In this document: positions 31,901 to 35,383 of the stretch, piece after piece | Numbering within the stretch: the first letter of the stretch is position 1 | Layout: each line of letters begins with the position of its first letter | Assembly (NCBI GenBank): GCA_937146805.1 | Contig: CAKZRR010000045.1 | Span: 1 to 35,383 of the forward strand | Source of the DNA: an uncultured Owenweeksia sp. | Lineage (GTDB): Bacteria; Bacteroidota; Bacteroidia; Flavobacteriales; Schleiferiaceae | Direction of reading: 5' to 3' | DNA length: 35,383 nt | Translations under genes and position numbers: made by a program | The notes under the pieces: model-generated | Told to the model about the DNA's origin: nothing | The model's input: only the letters and a program-made list of their open reading frames with translations | Databases searched by the model: none

Positions 31901-33519
31901 ATGCAGGCGGAAACGGAGGTTATTTGTTTACAGAATCGAATGGAGGTATAGGAGCTGGTGAAGTTACCACACCCGCTATTTACATTCCTAGTACCATTCA
32001 AAATCCTAGGCTAAAAATGGCTTACCATATGTTTGGTGCCGACATTACATCCTTACAGGTAAAAATTAGCACAGGTGGTAGTTTTGGCGCCAGTTTGCTT
32101 ACCAAAACGGGTGCACAGCAAGTGGCTAACGGGGATGCTTGGAAGGTAGATTCGATTAGTTTGAATAGTTTTAAAGGTGATACCATTCGTATTAAGTTTA
32201 TTGGTACTAATACAGGTTTTAGTGGAGATATTGCAATAGATGATGTTTACATTTATGGAGATCCACAACCGGTTTGCCCAGATCCATCAGCTATAGCATT
32301 TAGCAATTTGGCAGGTAGCAGCTTGGATGTATCTTGGACATCGCCTGCTGGCAACTCGCAGGTAAATGTCTACGGGTTTGGACAATTGCCAAGTTCGGGT
32401 ACTACTTATTTTGGGGCCACTTCGCCTACGGTTATTACCGGACTTACCGCCAATACCAAGTATGTGGTTTGTGTTAGAGATTCTTGTACAACAGGTAGCC
32501 TAAGTAATTGGATTTGTGATACCGTAAGCACCTTAAACTGTTCACCTGTTGTTGCAGGATTTACGTTTTCGGCTAACACGCTACAAGCAAGCTTCAATTC
32601 AGGAAACACTACAGGGGCTGATAGTTTGTACTGGACATTTGGGGATGGAAATAATACATCGGGCGTAAGCCCAAGTCACGGCTACGGAGCGGCTGGAAGT
32701 TACACGGTTACCATGATTGGTTTTAATAGTTGTGGTGACTCGGATACACTGCAATTGCCTATAATAATTTGCGATTCGCTAATTGCGGATTTTACGTACT
32801 CACCTGCTGGCGGAGCTTACAGCTTTGATGGGTCGGCTTCCAGTGGAGCCAATAACTATCGATGGGATTTTGCCAGTCAGCATGATACTACTGGTATGGT
32901 AGTAGTGTATGGGTTTCCAAGCCCGGGAACTAAGCCCGTTACTTTGTGGGTATATAATGCCTGTGGTGATAGTGCTTCTATAACCAAAAACGTAGTGGTT
33001 TGTTTGCCACCCGTGGCTTCTTGGACTTACAATGTGGTAAGCACAACTAGCCAAGGTATGCTGGTTCAATTTGATGGTAGTGCCTCGCAAAATGCAGTAG
33101 GCTATGATTGGGATTTTGGAGATGGAAACACGACTACAGGATCAGCCTTACCTCAAAACTTGTATTTAACACCGGGCTTGTTTTACACCGTACGATTAAC
33201 CGTTACAAACACTTGTGGAGAGAAAGACTCTAAAACGTTTAGGTTGGATCAGATTGGCCTTTCAGAATTGGATTTGACTCGATTCAATATTTATCCAAAC
33301 CCGGCTGAAGATTGGATAAAAGTAACATGGGAATCGGGGTCTATGAAACCGCAAAAGGCCAAGTTGTACAGCCTGGAGGGTAAATTACTGCTGCAACATG
33401 AGGTAGATGATATGGAAGAAGAGATGGAGTTGGATGTGGAGCATTTACCTAAAGGGAGTTATTTACTACGCCTAGAGAACGCTGGTGGTTCTAGCAAACA
33501 TATTATTCAGAAAAAATAA
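25996..33519 (+). CDS. Giant T9SS type A surface protein: eight Fn3, seven MAM-like, three PKD domains
   Basis: A 2507-residue secreted protein. Signal peptide 1-21 (ends FFASGQ); a unique beta-rich N-terminal domain about 22-165; then alternating fibronectin type III domains (starting near residues 170, 446, 718, 996, 1272, 1546, 1820, 2094; hallmarks CPKPQNL, IEYGPxGF, YVRDSCG) and MAM/jelly-roll-like domains (near 258, 534, 806, 1085, 1359, 1635, 1909; hallmark YHMFG). Three PKD domains follow (about 2183, 2259, 2336, with FGDGN), and a T9SS type A sorting domain (from about 2431, IYPNPAEDWIKVTW to IIQKK). Such modular proteins act as adhesins or matrix-binding proteins on the cell surface. 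Each Fn3-MAM unit has several paired Cys. A terminator follows directly. Ligand unknown. Confidence 0.93.
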   Translation: MFYSNFYKTVFLSLMVFFASGQTSTVATFTGGNANSDFNFNPDTSSESTCATTLLVNVPTGRFVTSVDVEYDFTATGTAWMIEQKSYLECVTKGTKEGSVSNGPAQNIAGTHAYTRTGLALANGLVPTGGLTFKLHAFRTFGGGACNATFNFIPNSTFKVTVHHIAAPTCLPPTSLQLNSVTANSATVGWTTGGATNWQIEYGPIGFTVGTGTRVSTTTNPVTLTGLNASTSYEIIVRDSCGATDVSLWSSRLPIKTACSTINAPWFENFSSADWQAGGFNNNGAIDTCFQRNHANFFTYISGPPLFASNFSGPSGDHTTGSGKYIFSERVTFGVFPATAEIVSPVINTNPLTTPELSFWYHMFGGDIGTLTVEISTNGGVNYTTLQTVTGQKQTSKTDPWKESIISLASYANSNVTLRFRSTQTSIGVNGDLALDDISIHEQPNCPKPQNLTVNAITNNSATLGWQTGGAVNWNIEYGPVGFTVGTGTKVTANSNPFTITGLLANTGYSFYVRDSCGPTDVSAWQGPTSDTTKCNPVLAPYFLNFNGAIWVVPPFINDNGNIAACWNRDVSLNYQFKPSNGVATVTTGPASGSGKFLASERMFGATQPSLKAVIESRLVNTSPLTIPELSFKYHMFGADIDSLVVEVSNGLVWASEMTLTMPQQTSKADAWKEAFVDLSAYANNTVQVRFTAYRNSTFAFNSVVAIDDFSIHEQPSCPKPQALALDLAWHDKVTLSWLSGGASNWEIEYGTTGFTVGTGTRVPVSTNPATITGLSANLTYDFYVRDSCGLGDVSSWEGPLNVKTLCLPSGIPYNKGFGHPSFSPGTNFNDPGSVHNCWSRSREDLYVWKGGPNIFANPNTGPDVDHSTGTAAGKFIYTQSIGFSASTPIVTEIESDLADVTSLTTPELSFWYHMFGANIGDLELFVTNGSTWTSVWTKVGQQQTSGATPWKEAIVNLAAYAGDTIRLKFVATKSTTGNSAEIALDDINIHEQPTCPKPQNLVLVGMTNSTATLQWQTGGATNWQIEYGGPGFTLGTGTVVNANANPFILTGLTANTNYQFYVRDSCGATDVSPWQGPVSGRTNCNPIAAPHLQTFDGSAFTVGTFPNLGGINPCWTRDASLNYVFSPEITNTIFSSGPSADHTSGSGKFMSALRQFGTATPSQMAEFESPLIDLSPLTIPELSFWYHMFGADIDSLTVEVFDGNVWSKEVNLAGNSHISKTDPWKERVVDISAYANDTIKVRFKAYRNSTFAFNSVVGLDDFDIHEQPTCPKPQSLVLLGMTNSTATLQWQSGGASNWQIEYGGPGFTLGTGTMVNAGSNPFTVTGLSANTSYDFYVRDSCGTTDVSAWHGLASGRTDCNPITAPHLQTFDGAAFTVGTFPNLGGMDPCWLRDASLNYVFTPEITNTIFASGPSADHTSGSGKFISSLRQFGTATQSQEAVFISPLIDLSPLTIPELSFWYHMFGVDIDSLNVSVFDGQSWNNELTITGGSHLSKTDPWTESIINMSAYANDTVKVRFRAYRNSTFAFNSVVGLDDFDIHEQPTCPKPSNLQVMGQTANSVSLSWTSGGATDWQIEYGINGFTLGTGTIVSAGTNPFTVSGLNSSTTYDFYVRDSCSATDKSDWFGFVSQSTDCLPVLAPYFENFDGNQWLTGVNFNDTGSVSPCWDRTPNSIYFWKPGPPFFISTLTGPSGDHTTGNGKYIYTESLGFGGAPNTAIAETPFIDLSSLTVPELRFYYHMFGATIGNLNIEIDNGSGYTSLGAITGQQHTAQALPWTERAILLSAYANDTVRIRFRAVRTVNGTLADIAIDDVEIREAPSCFKPQNVVVSNPTLTSLNVSWTTGGATNWIIGYRASGSPAPYTLVPVNANPWVITGLSPSTNYEVVVKDSCGIGDASEWSTVTYGTTLCGVVTAPFYEDFDGGVWQTGIGFNNVGHTISPCWTRPSATNPNFSTRIGATQTFNSGPLGDAGGNGGYLFTESNGGIGAGEVTTPAIYIPSTIQNPRLKMAYHMFGADITSLQVKISTGGSFGASLLTKTGAQQVANGDAWKVDSISLNSFKGDTIRIKFIGTNTGFSGDIAIDDVYIYGDPQPVCPDPSAIAFSNLAGSSLDVSWTSPAGNSQVNVYGFGQLPSSGTTYFGATSPTVITGLTANTKYVVCVRDSCTTGSLSNWICDTVSTLNCSPVVAGFTFSANTLQASFNSGNTTGADSLYWTFGDGNNTSGVSPSHGYGAAGSYTVTMIGFNSCGDSDTLQLPIIICDSLIADFTYSPAGGAYSFDGSASSGANNYRWDFASQHDTTGMVVVYGFPSPGTKPVTLWVYNACGDSASITKNVVVCLPPVASWTYNVVSTTSQGMLVQFDGSASQNAVGYDWDFGDGNTTTGSALPQNLYLTPGLFYTVRLTVTNTCGEKDSKTFRLDQIGLSELDLTRFNIYPNPAEDWIKVTWESGSMKPQKAKLYSLEGKLLLQHEVDDMEEEMELDVEHLPKGSYLLRLENAGGSSKHIIQKK
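26500..32270 (+). repeat. Tandem Fn3-MAM coding repeat, about 825 bases per unit
   Basis: The seven YHMFG signatures begin at residues 361, 634, 913, 1187, 1462, 1738 and 2010, that is, at spacings of 272-279 residues. Units 4 (from 28981) and 5 (from 29809) are the most alike in protein, with the same words (APHLQTFDG, GTFPNLGG, RNSTFAFNSVVGLDDFDIHEQP), but at DNA level they differ often at third codon positions, so the duplication is old and protein-level selection has kept the sequence. Confidence 0.85.
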
Positions 33520-33525
33520 AAAAAC

Positions 33526-33573
33526 AAAAATCTCGGTCAATTAACTAGTTGGTTATTTGGCCGTGATTTTTTA
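33526..33573 (+). terminator. Intrinsic terminator after the giant adhesin
   Basis: AAAATC, a T, and CGG pair with CCG, a T, and GATTTT, extended by CAA with TTG across a 16-base loop, and T residues follow. It starts 7 bases past the stop. A-rich sequence on the left arm could make it work from both sides. Confidence 0.75.
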
Positions 33574-33653
33574 TTCAAATGACTAATTAGTACAATTCAA
33601 TTTGTACCATTTATTAATTTTTTCAAGCCATTTAAAACAGCCTTTTACCAACT

Positions 33654-33972
33654 TTAATCACTTACTATACCTGACTTTTTTTGATAGCTTAAGTTGTTAA
33701 TCAGGTCAGCGAAGTTCGGATTAATACCCGTTCTTTTTGGCCTCCCGCTTTCAATTTCCGATATTTGCCGAAAATATTTTTCAATTATTTTGATTTCAAA
33801 CTCGTATTCTCACTTTCATTATCCAGCAAATACTCAGCCGTGCCTTCCTATATACGGCCTTCCATAGCGTTGAGGTAAGCCTCATTTTTACACCAGTATT
33901 TTTCTTTAATTAAGCTTTCTATAGTTTGGTGTAATACTCATTAATTGTAGCCAATTTCAAAAAAAAGTACAT
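33654..33972 (-). pseudogene. Decayed small gene of unknown family
   Basis: Minus-strand translation gives a coherent protein of about 100 residues broken by stops after the first 11 codons, by one in-frame TAG after NAMEGRI, and by one frameshift near the word DNESEN. Joined, it reads LHQTIESLIKEKYWCKNE, AYLNAMEGRI, EGTAEYLLDNESEN, EYEFEIKIIEKYFRQ, SEIESGRPKRTGINPNFADL, INNLSYQKKSGIVSD. The amphipathic, charged composition and frame-conserved wording argue that it was once coding. I do not recognise it. It lies convergent with the giant adhesin gene and divergent from the decarboxylase. The remaining bases of this gap (33574-33653 and 33973-34031) hold nothing evident. Confidence 0.5.
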
Positions 33973-34031
33973 TCATTTTTTGGTGTACAGTACCGTCTCT
34001 TAAGTGGAGATGAAATAAAATAATAAAACCC

Positions 34032-35383
34032 ATGTCTGTTATTAGTAGTGATCTAGTTCTGTTTAATGAATTAGTGGAAGTCTTGTTAAAAGAGGAAGAA
34101 GAACATCCGGTGGCGGATCGGATAGACGCAAATAAATTATATGAGGCAATAGATCTCTCGTTAAACCCATCTGCCATGGTAGATGAAGAGTTTAAGTCAG
34201 TACTAAAAGAAGTTTTGATTTCTACGCCCAAAACGGCTACAAGCCTTTTTTTTAATCAACTATTTGGCGGCCGTCAAGGCAAGGCTGTTTTAGGAGATTT
34301 ATTGGCAGTAATGCTTAATAACAGTATGTACACCTACAAGGTGGCAGGCCCCCAGGTGGGAATTGAGCAAGAAATTATAAGACAATCGTGTAAGCTTATA
34401 GGCTATGGATCTCAAAGTAACGGCACATTTCCTACGGGTGGCTCTATGAGTAATTATATGGCCTTAATAATGGCACGCGATGCCAAAGACCCTGACTGTA
34501 GAAGTCAAGGTATGTCCAAACCCTTGGTAATTTATACGTCTCAAGAATCCCATTATTCAAATGCTAAAAACGCCAGTTTTGCAGGTATTGGAAGAAATAA
34601 TATTCGTTATATACCGGCAGACGCTGAAGGGCGAATGATTACCGTAAAACTGGAAGAACAAATTATTGAAGATTTAAAGGCAGGCCTTATTCCCACTTTC
34701 GTAAATGCTACTGCAGGCACCACTGTTTTGGGAGCTTTTGATCCTATTAATGCTATTGCAGATATCACTGAAAAGTATGGTATATGGCTACATGTTGATG
34801 GCGCTTATGCTGGAAGTGTAATATTTAGCAAAAGTTATAAGCATATGGTAAAAGGAGTTGAGAGATCGGATTCTTTTAGCTATAACGCGCATAAAATGTT
34901 GGGTACACCTATGACCTGTTCTATTATTTTGGTGAATAATAAAAAACAGCTGCACGATTCCTTTAGTAATGAAGCAGACTATTTATATCAAACCGATGGA
35001 GATGATTTTAACTTGGGTAAAACTTCCTTTCAGTGCGGAAGAAGGAATGATGCCTTGAAATTTTGGACTTTATGGAAATCTATAGGAACCAATGGTTTAG
35101 AGCAGATTGTAGATCAACAATTTGAGCTGGCTAATGCAGCACGTGAGTACGTTAGAAACAATTCGGACTATACCTTATACAGCTACGATGATTCAATCTC
35201 TATCTGTTTTAACTACAAAAACATCGACCCCACAGCGCTGTGTACGGCCCTGTACGAAAGCCAAGTTACAGTAGTTGGATTTGGTGCTTTTAAAGACGAA
35301 ACCTTTATTAGATTGGTAACTATAAATGCCAATAATGAAAAGGTTGACATCCTCAATTTCTTTAAAGCAATGGAAGAGTTTGT
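34032..35383 (+). CDS. Group II PLP-dependent decarboxylase (GAD/CSAD-like), 3' end outside window
   Basis: At least 450 residues, running off the right edge with no stop, and probably almost complete. It decarboxylates an acidic amino acid (glutamate, cysteine sulfinate, aspartate or similar) with pyridoxal phosphate in the cytoplasm. Signatures: FPTGGSMSN (133-141), TSQESHYSNAKNA, VNATAGTTVLGAFDP, HVDGAYAG (254-261, D256 binds the PLP ring nitrogen), and NAHKML with the Schiff-base lysine K288. GKTSFQCGRRND and FWTLWK closely follow animal GAD65/67 and cysteine sulfinate decarboxylase rather than bacterial GadB. The ATG 34032 gives MSVISSDLVLFNELVEVLLK; upstream is the decayed gene, with no clear promoter. 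The substrate cannot be told from sequence alone. Confidence 0.9.
   Translation, partial: MSVISSDLVLFNELVEVLLKEEEEHPVADRIDANKLYEAIDLSLNPSAMVDEEFKSVLKEVLISTPKTATSLFFNQLFGGRQGKAVLGDLLAVMLNNSMYTYKVAGPQVGIEQEIIRQSCKLIGYGSQSNGTFPTGGSMSNYMALIMARDAKDPDCRSQGMSKPLVIYTSQESHYSNAKNASFAGIGRNNIRYIPADAEGRMITVKLEEQIIEDLKAGLIPTFVNATAGTTVLGAFDPINAIADITEKYGIWLHVDGAYAGSVIFSKSYKHMVKGVERSDSFSYNAHKMLGTPMTCSIILVNNKKQLHDSFSNEADYLYQTDGDDFNLGKTSFQCGRRNDALKFWTLWKSIGTNGLEQIVDQQFELANAAREYVRNNSDYTLYSYDDSISICFNYKNIDPTALCTALYESQVTVVGFGAFKDETFIRLVTINANNEKVDILNFFKAMEEF

Noticed and set aside
1-35383. CRISPR array
   Set aside because: No short direct repeats with regular unique spacers were seen; all repeats are pairs or protein-coding modules.

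Overview
The window reads as a chromosomal piece of a free-living Bacteroidota, most likely a Flavobacteriales-type marine or aquatic bacterium. The main support is three large secreted proteins with type IX secretion (T9SS) sorting domains (two type A, one gliding-motility or type B), a TonB-dependent receptor with an N-terminal carboxypeptidase-like domain, Bacteroidota-restricted families (DUF4159, a PG_1098-like methyltransferase), and repeated Bacteroidota-type promoters (TTTG, about 20 bp, TAnnTTTG). No rRNA, tRNA, CRISPR array or phage module was seen.

Layout. 1-1085: one copy of intergenic repeat A, then a decayed IS3-family insertion sequence. 1108-2670: two minus-strand genes of unknown function. 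2791-5243: lipoate-protein ligase and a cyclophilin lipoprotein as a two-gene operon, convergent with a secreted DUF1684 protein. 5389-8867: a TonB-dependent receptor followed by a TonB-C-terminal-like protein. 8868-11344: an accessory block of minus-strand genes for secreted proteins of unknown function, separated by repeats B, C, C and A. 11345-15819: a T9SS cargo protein, a VF530-like DNA-binding protein and two tandem DEAD-box helicases, the second with DEVD in motif II. 15826-18119: a second copy of repeat B, a coiled-coil membrane protein with a strict 28-residue repeat, and a NERD plus zinc-finger protein. 18238-25736: a minus-strand run of a VOC lipoprotein, two secreted unknowns, a 1073-residue T9SS type B protein, and a DUF4159/methyltransferase pair with a 4-base overlap. 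25996-33519: a 2507-residue secreted protein built from alternating Fn3 and MAM-like modules, three PKD domains and a T9SS type A domain. 33654-33972: a decayed gene. 34032 to the right edge: a PLP-dependent group II decarboxylase close to animal GAD/CSAD, cut by the window end.

The most interesting signal is the set of three short repeat families (A about 69 bp, B about 59-85 bp, C 117 bp), each present twice. They sit at the 3' side of lone minus-strand genes, while two of those genes carry a matching 5' module: CCAAC, 7 bases, then a perfect palindrome opening TAAAC and closing GTTTA. The palindromes differ in sequence and length but keep their pairing and spacing. Together this looks like a gene-cassette arrangement with hairpin-forming boundaries, loosely like integron attC sites but without the classical core sites and without an integrase in view. 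This is inference from the sequence; genome-wide searching would decide it.
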